42,146 nucleotides of DNA from Acrocarpospora catenulata. GTDB lineage: Bacteria; Actinomycetota; Actinomycetes; Streptosporangiales; Streptosporangiaceae. Position numbers and translations under genes: made by a program. The notes under the pieces are model-generated. The model was not told the origin of the DNA. It saw nothing but the letters and a program-made list of their open reading frames with translations, and made no database searches. This document shows, piece after piece, positions 16,012 to 25,316 of the stretch. Position 1 is the stretch's first letter. The number at the start of each line of letters is the position of its first letter. The stretch spans positions 1 to 42,146 of the forward strand of contig NZ_JAHCST010000078.1 of the NCBI RefSeq assembly GCF_018476525.1, read 5' to 3'.

Positions 16012-17605
16012 GGCGCAGCACCTTTCCCGGACGGGCGGTGCCGAGCACGCCGTCCCGTACGACGATCTGACCGCCGACGACGGTCAGCGCGATCCCCACC
16101 GGCGCCTGCCGGGGCTGTTCGAAGGTGGCCCGGTCGGCCACCGTGGAGGGGTCGAAGGCGACCAGGTCGGCGACGAATCCCGGACGGATCTGCCCGCGAT
16201 CGCGTAGGCCGAGCCGGGCCGCCGGGGCGGCGGTCATCTTGTGTACCGCGTCGGGCCAGGCCAGCACGCCGAGTTCGCGCACGTAACGCCCCAGGACCCG
16301 GGCGTTGGTGCCGTAGGCGCGCGGGTGCGGCTGGTCGGCGCGGGCACGTAACGGCAGCGCGTTGCCGTCCGAGCCCACGATCGAGAGGCGATGGGCGAGG
16401 AACGCGGTCATGTCGGCCTCGGTGCGGTAGTGCAGCACCACCTGGGCCGCGCTGCCCAACTCGACGCACAGGTCGAGCAGGACCTCCTCGGGCGGCCGGC
16501 TCCGACGCCGGGCCACCTCGCCGATCGAGCTGCCGGGCAGGTCGTCGTACGGCCCGGCGGCGGTGATCACGATCCGGTCCCAGTGCCAGGGAATGCCGCC
16601 GAAGAAGCCGGCTCGGATGTCGCCAAGCGCGCGCTGCCGCCATGCGGCGTCGCCGGAGTGCCGGCGCAGCTCCGCGCTGCCGCCCCGCTGCACCCACTCG
16701 GGAAGGTACTGCACCAGTGCCGAGGACGAGGCGGCGTAGGGGTAGACGTCGAAGGCCACGTCGAGACCCTGCGCCTCGGCGGTGTCGAAGCGGGCGAGCG
16801 CGTCGGCGGCGCGGCCCCAGTAGGCGGGATCGTTCAGCGCGAGGTGGGAGAACTGCAGCCGCCCGCCGGTACGCCTGGCGGTGTCGACGGCCTCGTCTAC
16901 GGCCGCCAGCTCCCGGCCGGCCGAGGCCCGGGCGTGGGTGGCGTAGACGGCGTCGTGCGTGGCGCAGATCTCCACCAGCGCGGCCACCTCGCCGGGGTCG
17001 CCGAGTGAGGACGGCGTGTGGGTGAGCCCGGTGGACAGGCCGAACGCGCCGGCCGCGAGCGCGTCGTCGAGCAGGTGCCGCATGCGGGCGACGTCGGCGG
17101 TGGTGGCCGGCCCGTACGGGTCTTCCATCGCGGCGATCCGCAGCGCGCCGTGACCGGCGAGGGCGGCGACGTTGATGGCCGGTCGCGCGCCGGTCAGGGC
17201 CTCGGCGTACCCGTCGAAGTCGGTCCAGGTGACCGGGGCGGAGCCGTCGCCCAGGCGGGCGAGGTGGTCGGTCAGCAGGTGGTGGCGGGCCGGATGCACC
17301 GGGAAGGCCGAGTACCCGCAGTTGCCGACCACCTCGGTGGTCACCCCCTGCAGGGCCTTACTCTCGCCGCGCGGGTCGAGCAACAGGCTGACGTCCGAAT
17401 GGGTGTGGATGTCGATGAATCCGGGAGCGAGGGTGAGCCCGGTCAGATCGACCGTTTCGACCGCCGTGACACCGTTCTCCGGGGAGGCTCCGGGCGCCTC
17501 CAGGTGAGTGATCCGGTCCGCGGTCACCCCGATGTCGAGCCGGCGCTCCGGCGCGCCGGTGCCGTCCAGCACGGTGGCCCCGTGGAGCCACAGGTCGAAG
17601 GCCAT
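16001..17605 (-). CDS. N-acyl-D-amino-acid deacylase (D-aminoacylase)
   Basis: An amidohydrolase-superfamily enzyme of 534 residues that hydrolyses N-acyl-D-amino acids to the acid and free D-amino acid. It shows LAPGFIDIHTHSD with His67 and His69, the D-aminoacylase Cys (GNCGYS, Cys96, a zinc ligand in characterised D-aminoacylases), and the C-terminal signature KMTAAPAARLGLRDRGQIRPGFVADLVAFDP. Length and features fit the family with no truncation. No signal peptide is present, so the substrate must be imported. It follows the iclR gene after an 18-base gap and overlaps the aldolase/dehydratase gene, forming an iclR-deacylase-aldolase operon. Together with the transport operon at 20147 this points to a substrate that contains an acylated D-amino acid. 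Confidence 0.94.
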   Translation of the reverse strand: MAFDLWLHGATVLDGTGAPERRLDIGVTADRITHLEAPGASPENGVTAVETVDLTGLTLAPGFIDIHTHSDVSLLLDPRGESKALQGVTTEVVGNCGYSAFPVHPARHHLLTDHLARLGDGSAPVTWTDFDGYAEALTGARPAINVAALAGHGALRIAAMEDPYGPATTADVARMRHLLDDALAAGAFGLSTGLTHTPSSLGDPGEVAALVEICATHDAVYATHARASAGRELAAVDEAVDTARRTGGRLQFSHLALNDPAYWGRAADALARFDTAEAQGLDVAFDVYPYAASSSALVQYLPEWVQRGGSAELRRHSGDAAWRQRALGDIRAGFFGGIPWHWDRIVITAAGPYDDLPGSSIGEVARRRSRPPEEVLLDLCVELGSAAQVVLHYRTEADMTAFLAHRLSIVGSDGNALPLRARADQPHPRAYGTNARVLGRYVRELGVLAWPDAVHKMTAAPAARLGLRDRGQIRPGFVADLVAFDPSTVADRATFEQPRQAPVGIALTVVGGQIVVRDGVLGTARPGKVLRHAG

Positions 17606-17623
17606 GGGGACTCCCTTCCCGGA

Positions 17624-18388
17624 TCAGGTGAGCGCGTTGCCGAGCCCCGCGCACACCTCGAGCAGGCGCCGCCCCACCGTGGCCAGGGTCTCGTCGGTCA
17701 TGCGCGGGGTGGGCGCGGAGACGCTGATCGCGGCCACCGGCCGGCCCTCACCATCCAGGATGGGCGCGGCCACGCAGCGGGAGCCCACCTCGTTCTCCTC
17801 GTCGTCGATGGCGTAGCCGAGCCGGCGGAAGGGCCCAAGAGTCGCGAGCAGTTCCTCGACCGAATTGACGGCTTTGGGGGTGGGTTGCGACCAGTCGGCC
17901 TCGGCGAGTAGCTCGCGGGCCTGCTCCTCGGGGAGCGCGGCGAGGACCGCCTTGCCCAGCGCTGTGGTGTGCACCCGGTCGCGCAGCGCGATCTGCACCG
18001 TCGTGCGCAGCCGCTGGGGGCTCTCCACCGCGTCGAGGTAGACGACCTGGCCGTGGCTGACCACCCCGAGGTTGACGGTCTCGCCGAACTCCTCGTTGAG
18101 CGACTGCATGGCCGGGCGGGTCAGCCGGACCAGGTCGGTGGAGTTCCGCGCCGCCCGGCTCAGGCCGTAGAGCGCGGGGCCGAGCGAGTACTCCCGGCGC
18201 ACCTCGTCGCGCACCACGTAGCCCCGCTGGTCGAGGGTCTTGAGAATCCGGTACGCCGCCGGCTTGGTGATCCCGGTGTGCTGGCAGAGCTGGGCCACGG
18301 TACAGGGTGCGTCCGTCGCCATCCGGTCGAGGATGTCGAGCGCCTTGACGAGGACTCCGACCTCGTCGGACCGCCGTTCGCTGGTCAC
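17624..18388 (-). CDS. IclR family transcriptional regulator
   Basis: About 254 residues with an N-terminal winged HTH (VLVKALDILDRM...TVAQLCQHTGITKPAAYRILKTLDQRGYVVRD) and a C-terminal IclR effector domain (LGVVSHGQVVYLDAVES, TALGKAVLAALP, GYAIDDEENEVGSRCVAAPIL, AAISVSAP). I take GTG at 18388 as start. A TTG at 18397 is also possible; GGAAGGAG lies just upstream, 12 bases from the GTG and 3 from the TTG. The gene heads the minus-strand unit with the D-aminoacylase and aldolase genes, and is divergent from an M81 peptidase gene. The shared motif TCCG-N5-CGGA, found in that divergent promoter and in the 14-gene operon promoter, is its most likely operator. It probably represses the island until a breakdown product binds. 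Confidence 0.93.
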   Translation of the reverse strand: MTSERRSDEVGVLVKALDILDRMATDAPCTVAQLCQHTGITKPAAYRILKTLDQRGYVVRDEVRREYSLGPALYGLSRAARNSTDLVRLTRPAMQSLNEEFGETVNLGVVSHGQVVYLDAVESPQRLRTTVQIALRDRVHTTALGKAVLAALPEEQARELLAEADWSQPTPKAVNSVEELLATLGPFRRLGYAIDDEENEVGSRCVAAPILDGEGRPVAAISVSAPTPRMTDETLATVGRRLLEVCAGLGNALT

Positions 18389-18425
18389 CGGTACCAATGG
18401 CTCCTTCCGGGTGGATACCCCGTCA

Positions 18426-18454
18426 TTGCGAAGTCCGATATACGGAACTAGATT
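18426..18454 (+). promoter_or_regulatory. Promoter with central operator in front of the M81 gene
   Basis: -35 TTGCGA (18426-18431), 17-base spacer, -10 TAGATT (18449-18454). The spacer contains TCCG-ATATA-CGGA (18434-18446), the same 13-bp pattern as in the promoter at 20063-20130. A protein bound there would sit between the -35 and -10 boxes and block polymerase. The site also lies upstream of the divergent iclR gene, so self-regulation is likely. Confidence 0.65.
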
Positions 18455-18493
18455 TCGCTTATCGTACACCTGGCTGATCGGAAGGGCAAAGTG

Positions 18494-20011
18494 ATGACGG
18501 TTCGGATCGGGCTGGGCGGAATCTGGCAGGAGACGAACACCTTCGCAGTCGAGCCCACCACATTGGCGGACTTCCGTCAGTACCAGTTCTTCGAGGGCGG
18601 GGAACTGGTGGCCTCGCTCCGTGGGACGGGCACTGAGCTGGGCGGGGCCATCGACGCGGCCCGGCGGCGGTCGGCAGATCCGGTGGGGCTGTTCTTCGGT
18701 GCCGCGCTGCCCTCCGGAATGGTGCGGTCGCGGGCGTTCGAGTCGATGTTGCGCCGGCTGACCGCCCTCACCCGGGCTCAGCTTCCCCTCGACGGACTGG
18801 TGCTGTCGCTGCACGGTGCGATGGTGGTCGACGGCCATCCGGACCCCGAGGCGGAGATCGTCACGGCGCTCCGTGCCGTCGTCGGCGACATCCCGATCGC
18901 CGCCACGCTGGACTACCACGCGAACATCGGCGCCACCCTGCCCGAGGTCACCGACATCCTGGTCGGCTACCGCACCTATCCGCACGTGGACATGGCCGAA
19001 CGCGGCGCGGAGGCGATGGAGGCGGTGCTGCGCCTGCTGCGCGCGCCGTGGCGGGGACGCCGCCCGGCCCGGCACCTGGAGAAGCTTCCGCTGCTCACGG
19101 TGCCCCCGTCCCAGGAGGACGTGGCCGAACCGATGCGGTCCATCCTCGCCGCGGCCGACCAGTTACGCGCCGAGCCCGGCGTCTGGGCCGCCAGCGCGCT
19201 GCCCGGGTTCGCCTACGCCGAGAGCGACCGGCTCGGGTTCGCGGTGTACCTAGCGGCGGAGACGCACGCGGTGGCGCGCGCCCGGGAGCTGGCCGCCCAT
19301 GTGTGGCGGGAGCGTGCGGCGTTCTCCGCGCCGCTGGTCAGCCCGGCCGAGGCGGTGGCCAGGCTGGCCGGCGTCCGGGGGCGGGGGCCCACCGTGCTGG
19401 TCGACGTGGCGGACAACGTGGGCGGCGGCTCACCGGGCGACGGTACGGCGCTGCTCCACGCGCTGGCCCAAGCCGGCGTTTCCGGCGCCATCGCGGTCAT
19501 CTGGGATCCGGCCGCGGTGGCCGCGGCGCACGCGGGGTCCGCCGACCGGATGGAGTTGCGGGTGGGCGGCCACAGCGACCCGGTGATGGGGCCGCCGTTC
19601 CGCGCGGCCGGGCCGGTCCGCCGCTTCGGCGCCGTGTCGTACCTGCGTACCGGCTCGTACATGCGCGGTCAGCGGGTGGAGATGGGCCGGGTGGCGGTGA
19701 TCGAGGCGCCGATCGGCGCGATCGTGCTGACCGAGAACCGGGTGGTCCCGTTCGATGACGATCATCTGCGCGCGCTGGACCTGGCGCCGCGCGGCGCTCG
19801 CGTGATCGTCGCCAAGGGGGCCATCGCGTGGAAGGCCGCGTTCGCCGGATACGCCGCACAGACCGTTTACGTCCGTACTCCGGGTTACTGTCCGGCCGCG
19901 CTCGACCAGCTCGACTACCGGTCCCGCCCGGCACCGCTCTACCCGCTGGAACGGGACCCGGCCTGGGAATCCGCCGTGGCCACCGGGCTGACCTCGGGGA
20001 ACCTTCCGTAA
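18494..20011 (+). CDS. M81 family (MlrC-like) metallopeptidase, copy A
   Basis: About 505 residues of the M81/MlrC family. MlrC, the named member, hydrolyses the linear product of microcystin breakdown; most family members have unknown amide substrates. I choose ATG at 18494 (GAAGG about 8 bases upstream) over the adjoining GTG at 18491 because the second copy in this island begins the same way (M-x-VRI...QETNTF). The N-terminal domain has LDYHANIG and GYRTYPHVDMAERG, carrying the likely metal ligands. The C-terminal domain has the family motif DVADNVGGGSPGDGT. No signal peptide is present, so it acts in the cytoplasm. It stands alone between its own promoter, carrying an operator, and the promoter of the 14-gene operon. 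A role in cutting an amide bond of the imported substrate is inferred. Confidence 0.9.
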   Translation: MTVRIGLGGIWQETNTFAVEPTTLADFRQYQFFEGGELVASLRGTGTELGGAIDAARRRSADPVGLFFGAALPSGMVRSRAFESMLRRLTALTRAQLPLDGLVLSLHGAMVVDGHPDPEAEIVTALRAVVGDIPIAATLDYHANIGATLPEVTDILVGYRTYPHVDMAERGAEAMEAVLRLLRAPWRGRRPARHLEKLPLLTVPPSQEDVAEPMRSILAAADQLRAEPGVWAASALPGFAYAESDRLGFAVYLAAETHAVARARELAAHVWRERAAFSAPLVSPAEAVARLAGVRGRGPTVLVDVADNVGGGSPGDGTALLHALAQAGVSGAIAVIWDPAAVAAAHAGSADRMELRVGGHSDPVMGPPFRAAGPVRRFGAVSYLRTGSYMRGQRVEMGRVAVIEAPIGAIVLTENRVVPFDDDHLRALDLAPRGARVIVAKGAIAWKAAFAGYAAQTVYVRTPGYCPAALDQLDYRSRPAPLYPLERDPAWESAVATGLTSGNLP

Positions 20012-20062
20012 CCTGCCTGGTCACAACTCGGTACCAGTCGAAGATCGCGACACGTCGAGTGA

Positions 20063-20092
20063 TTGACACAGCCGTTCCGGCCTTCCTAATTT
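20063..20092 (+). promoter_or_regulatory. Promoter of the 14-gene catabolic operon
   Basis: A consensus -35 TTGACA (20063-20068), 18-base spacer and -10 TAATTT (20087-20092). Transcription should begin near 20099, inside the first copy of the operator-like repeat. It is the strongest promoter match in the window and lies directly in front of the binding-protein gene. Confidence 0.75.
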
Positions 20093-20093
20093 G

Positions 20094-20130
20094 GTCCGCA
20101 TAGCAAAAACGTAGTCCGCATAGCGGACTA
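20094..20130. promoter_or_regulatory. Operator of the 14-gene operon (palindrome plus upstream half-copy)
   Basis: TAGTCCGC-ATA-GCGGACTA (20112-20130) is a perfect palindrome with 8-bp arms. Exactly 20 bp upstream, GTCCGCATAGC (20094-20104) repeats its left part. The core TCCG-CATAG-CGGA (20115-20127) has the same arms and spacing as the site at 18434-18446. Both copies lie just downstream of the -10 box, over the transcription start, the usual place for a repressor. IclR binding is inferred. Confidence 0.75.
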
Positions 20131-20146
20131 ACCCTAAGGGGTAGCA

Positions 20147-21358
20147 ATGCCTGACACGTCGAAGGGCCTGGGCCAGTTCAACCGGCGCGATCTCCTGCGC
20201 CTCAGCGTCATCACCGGAGCCGGGATCGCTGTCGGCGCCCCGCTACTCAGCGCATGTTCGGTCGACAGCGGGACGGGCTCGGGCACGGAGCAGAGCTCCG
20301 CACCGGGCGCCGCCACCCAGAAAGCGATCGGCAACGGCCTCACCGAGAAGAAGGAGCTGGCACCCTTCCAGTTCGGCGGCCCGGCGGGCGAGAAGCCCGA
20401 CATCCCCCAGCGGATCGCCTGGGCCAACACCTCCGACGCCGAGTTCTTCCTGCAGATCACCCAATCCATCCAGCTGGCCGCCACCGCCCGCGGGCTGGAG
20501 TTCGTGACGGCGATCGCCAACGACGACTCGGCCAAGAACGTCGAGCAGATCGAGACCTTCCTGCAGCGCGGCATCGGCGCGCTGTGCATCCAGCCGCTGG
20601 ACGCCAACGCCCAGGCGCCGCTGATGAAGCGCGCGATCGAGGCGGGCGCCGCCGTGATGTCGCTGGTGACCCCGCCCAGCACCTCACAGGCCGTCGCCGA
20701 CCAGTACAAGGTCGGGAACACCCAGGGGCTGGCCGCCGCCAAGTACATCACCGAGAAGCTGGGCGGCAAGGCCAACGCCGTCTATTTCAACATCGACACC
20801 ATCGAGGTGCTCAAGGCCCGGCACCAGGGCGTGCTGGACGGCCTGAAGACCGCCGGACCGGATGTGAAGATCATCGCCGACGTGCAGCCGCCGGCCCTCA
20901 CCCAGGATGGCGGCTTCAAGGCGATGAACACCATCCTGCAGGCCCACCCCGACGTCAACGTCGTCGTGGGCGGTGACACGCACTGCCTGGGCGCGCTCTC
21001 GGCGCTGCAGGCCGCCGGCAAGGACCGGCCGGACATGTACCTGTCCGGGATCGACGGCGACGAGCAGGCCCTGGCCGAGATCCGCAAGGGCGGAGCGTAC
21101 AAGGCCAGCTTCGCCTTCGCCTACCCGTTGATGGGCTACGCCTGGGGACAGTTCGCGGCGGACTGGCTGGAGGGCAAGCCGATCCCTCAGGTCATGCAGT
21201 TCAACGCCATCGAGCTCAACTCGGCCGAGACCATCGACAAGTACCAGGCCGACATGAAGGCGGTGGCCGAGACCTGGAAGAACGCCGGCACGTACTTCAC
21301 GCTGCTGGGCTCCATCCGCTACCAGGAACGGGACCAGTTCATCAACTACGCCGCCTGA
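20147..21358 (+). CDS. Sugar-type ABC transporter substrate-binding lipoprotein
   Basis: A 403-residue solute receptor of the ribose/RbsB class (periplasmic-binding-protein domain 4). The N-terminus has a twin-arginine motif NRRDLLR (Arg13-Arg14), a hydrophobic stretch and the lipobox LSAC with Cys37, so it is exported folded by Tat and anchored to the membrane. The ligand-binding part shows PQRIAWANTSDAEFFLQITQS, GIGALCIQPLDANAQAP, an NVVVGGD segment and a typical hinge near the end. AAGGGG lies five bases before the ATG. It is the first gene of a 14-gene operon and is followed after 23 bases by the permease-ATPase fusion, its cognate transporter. The ligand should be a sugar or sugar conjugate; the enzymes downstream suggest one bearing a D-amino acid or amino group. 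Confidence 0.93.
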   Translation: MPDTSKGLGQFNRRDLLRLSVITGAGIAVGAPLLSACSVDSGTGSGTEQSSAPGAATQKAIGNGLTEKKELAPFQFGGPAGEKPDIPQRIAWANTSDAEFFLQITQSIQLAATARGLEFVTAIANDDSAKNVEQIETFLQRGIGALCIQPLDANAQAPLMKRAIEAGAAVMSLVTPPSTSQAVADQYKVGNTQGLAAAKYITEKLGGKANAVYFNIDTIEVLKARHQGVLDGLKTAGPDVKIIADVQPPALTQDGGFKAMNTILQAHPDVNVVVGGDTHCLGALSALQAAGKDRPDMYLSGIDGDEQALAEIRKGGAYKASFAFAYPLMGYAWGQFAADWLEGKPIPQVMQFNAIELNSAETIDKYQADMKAVAETWKNAGTYFTLLGSIRYQERDQFINYAA

Positions 21359-21381
21359 ACCGCCACTTAGGGGTTGCTGCT

Positions 21382-23235
<1,854 letters not shown>

Positions 23236-23236
23236 C

Positions 23237-24004
23237 ATGGACGACTTCGACCTGACCGGCCGCCGGGTACTGGTCACCGGAGGCGGGGACGGGCTCGGCC
23301 GGCAGATGACCGAGGCGTTCGTGGACGCGGGCGCCCGCGTGGTCATCTGCGGGCGTCGCAGGGAACCGCTGGAGCGGACCGCCGCCGAGCTGGCCGAGCG
23401 CGGCGAGGTCACGCCGGTCCAGGCCGACGTGACCGTCCCCGCTGACGTGGACGCGCTGGTCGCCGCGGCCGGCCAGATCGACGTGCTGGTCAACAACGCC
23501 GGACTCGCGCACCGTACGCCCTGGCAGGAGGTCGAGTCCGCGGAGTGGCGACGGATCATGACGCTCAACGTGGAGGCGCCGTTCTGGCTCTGCCAGCGTT
23601 TCGTGCCCGGCATGATCGAGCGCGGCTGGGGCCGGGTGATCAACGTTGCCTCGGTGTACGGGCTGGTCGCCGGGGACGCCGGCCGCTATCCGGGCCTTGG
23701 CCTGGACATCGCCTCCTACTTCGCCAGCAAGCACGCCGTCATCGGGATGACCAAGTTCCTCGCCGCCCAGATCGGCACGACCGGCGTGACGGTCAACGCG
23801 CTCTGCCCCGGCATGTTCCCCAGCCCGGCCAACGACGACGCGCTACAGCCCGAGGTGATCGCGGCGCTCTCCGCCGGCACCCCGATGGGCCGGCTGGGCA
23901 CCGACCGGGAGCTGCGTTCGGCCGTGCTGTTCCTCGCGGCACCCTCCTCCTCCTTCGTCACCGGGCAGAGCCTGGTGGTCGACGGCGGATGGACGATCTG
24001 GTGA
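23237..24004 (+). CDS. SDR family oxidoreductase A
   Basis: A classical SDR of 255 residues. It has TGGGDGLG for the cofactor, GRRREPL after beta-2 (NADP preference possible), NNAG, INVASVYG with the catalytic Ser, and YFASK with Tyr and Lys; the C-terminal FVTGQSLVVDGGWTIW is typical of sugar or polyol dehydrogenases of the gluconate 5-dehydrogenase type. ATG at 23237 follows GGGGA; an upstream in-frame ATG would overlap the transporter gene. It is the third gene of the operon, directly after the transporter, and may oxidise the imported substrate or a 2-keto-3-deoxy acid later in the route. Which of the operon's SDRs and MDRs acts first is not known. Confidence 0.92.
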   Translation: MDDFDLTGRRVLVTGGGDGLGRQMTEAFVDAGARVVICGRRREPLERTAAELAERGEVTPVQADVTVPADVDALVAAAGQIDVLVNNAGLAHRTPWQEVESAEWRRIMTLNVEAPFWLCQRFVPGMIERGWGRVINVASVYGLVAGDAGRYPGLGLDIASYFASKHAVIGMTKFLAAQIGTTGVTVNALCPGMFPSPANDDALQPEVIAALSAGTPMGRLGTDRELRSAVLFLAAPSSSFVTGQSLVVDGGWTIW

Positions 24005-24017
24005 AGGAGAGCCACTG

Positions 24018-25316
24018 ATGGAATTCGACGTGTCACGGGCACAGGTCGAACAGGCCGCCGCGGTGGTCGCGGGTGGGGTGAACAGCGCCTTCCGGCTCGG
24101 CATCCGCCCCCATCCGCTGGTCTTCGCCTCGGCGGACGGCGCGATCCTGACCGATGTGGACGGCAACCGGCTGATCGACTACTTCCTCGGCATGGGGCCG
24201 ATGCTGCTCGGGCACCGGCCACCGGCCGTCGTCGAGGCCGCGCGGGCGCAGCTGGACCGGAGCATCCTCGTCGCCGGGCAGACCGAACTGGAGTACGCCG
24301 CCGCGCGGTTGCTGGTCGACCTGGTGCCCTCGGCGGAGCTGGTGCGCTTCTCCGTCTCCGGCAGCGAGGCGGTGCAGGCCGCGCTGCGGGTGGCGCGGGC
24401 GGCCACCGGGCGGTCGGTGGTGGTCAAGTTCGAGGGCCACTACCACGGCTGGTTCGACAACGTGCTGTGGAGCGTGGCGCCGGACCTCGCCAAGGCCGGT
24501 CCGCGGGAGGCGCCGGTGCCGCTACCCGGATCGGCGGGCCAGATACCCGACCAGAACATCTCCGTACTGCCCTGGAACGACGCCGAGGCCCTGCGCGAGC
24601 GGCTCGGCGCCGGTGACGTGGCCGCCGTCATCATGGAGCCGGTCATGTTCAACAGCGCCGGCATCCTGCCCGCGCCGGGCTACCTCGAAGCGGTCCGCGA
24701 AGCCTGCGACGCCGCCGGGACCGTGCTCGTCTTCGACGAGGTGATCACCGGTTTCCGGGTGGCCCCCGGCGGCGCGCAGGAACGGTTCGGCGTGGTACCC
24801 GACCTGACCATCCTCGGCAAGGCGCTGGCCAACGGGTTCCCGGTGGCCGCCGTGGTGGGACGGCGGCGGTACATGGATCTGATCGCCGACCGGCAGGTGC
24901 TGCACGGCGGCACCTACAACACCCAGTCCATCGCGATGGCCGCCACGCTCGCCACCCTGACCCAGATCAGGGAGGGCACGCCGTACCGGCGGCTCGACGA
25001 GGTCGGCGCCCGGCTGATGGACGGGCTGCGCGGGGAGTTCGCGGCAGCGGGAGTGGACGCCCAGGTCGTCGGCTATCCGGCCGTGTTCCAGGTGCGGTTC
25101 GGCGCGGTGCGCCCGCGCGACTACCGCGAGGCCCAGCAGGCCGACAACGCGCGGTACGCCGACTTCGCGGCGGCGCTGCTCCGCCACGGGGTGCGGGTGC
25201 TGCCCCGAGGCACCTGGTTCGTGTCCGCCGCGCACGAGGACAGCCACGTCGACGCCACCCTCGCCGCGGTCCGCGCGGTGCTCGCCGAGGTCCGACCCGA
25301 AGGGACCCTCTCTTGA
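24018..25316 (+). CDS. Class III aminotransferase, glutamate-1-semialdehyde aminomutase-like
   Basis: A PLP fold-type I class III aminotransferase of 432 residues related to HemL but in a catabolic setting. VAGGVNSAFR (18-27) and EGHYHGWFDNVLW (139-151) are GSAM-like. The PLP-binding Asp is Asp240 in VFDEVITGFR, and the Schiff-base lysine is Lys268 in LGKALANGFP. It could remove an amino group from an amino sugar or amino acid released from the substrate, or act as an aminomutase or ammonia-moving enzyme. It starts 13 bases after the SDR with GAAGGAG upstream. Its stop overlaps the TTG start of the enolase gene by 4 bases. It is unlikely to be the haem enzyme because no hem gene is near. Confidence 0.92.
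   Translation: MEFDVSRAQVEQAAAVVAGGVNSAFRLGIRPHPLVFASADGAILTDVDGNRLIDYFLGMGPMLLGHRPPAVVEAARAQLDRSILVAGQTELEYAAARLLVDLVPSAELVRFSVSGSEAVQAALRVARAATGRSVVVKFEGHYHGWFDNVLWSVAPDLAKAGPREAPVPLPGSAGQIPDQNISVLPWNDAEALRERLGAGDVAAVIMEPVMFNSAGILPAPGYLEAVREACDAAGTVLVFDEVITGFRVAPGGAQERFGVVPDLTILGKALANGFPVAAVVGRRRYMDLIADRQVLHGGTYNTQSIAMAATLATLTQIREGTPYRRLDEVGARLMDGLRGEFAAAGVDAQVVGYPAVFQVRFGAVRPRDYREAQQADNARYADFAAALLRHGVRVLPRGTWFVSAAHEDSHVDATLAAVRAVLAEVRPEGTLS

Noticed and set aside
18389-19075. Long N-terminal extension of the IclR protein
   Set aside because: It reads opposite the M81 gene, and the HTH domain starts properly after the GTG at 18388.
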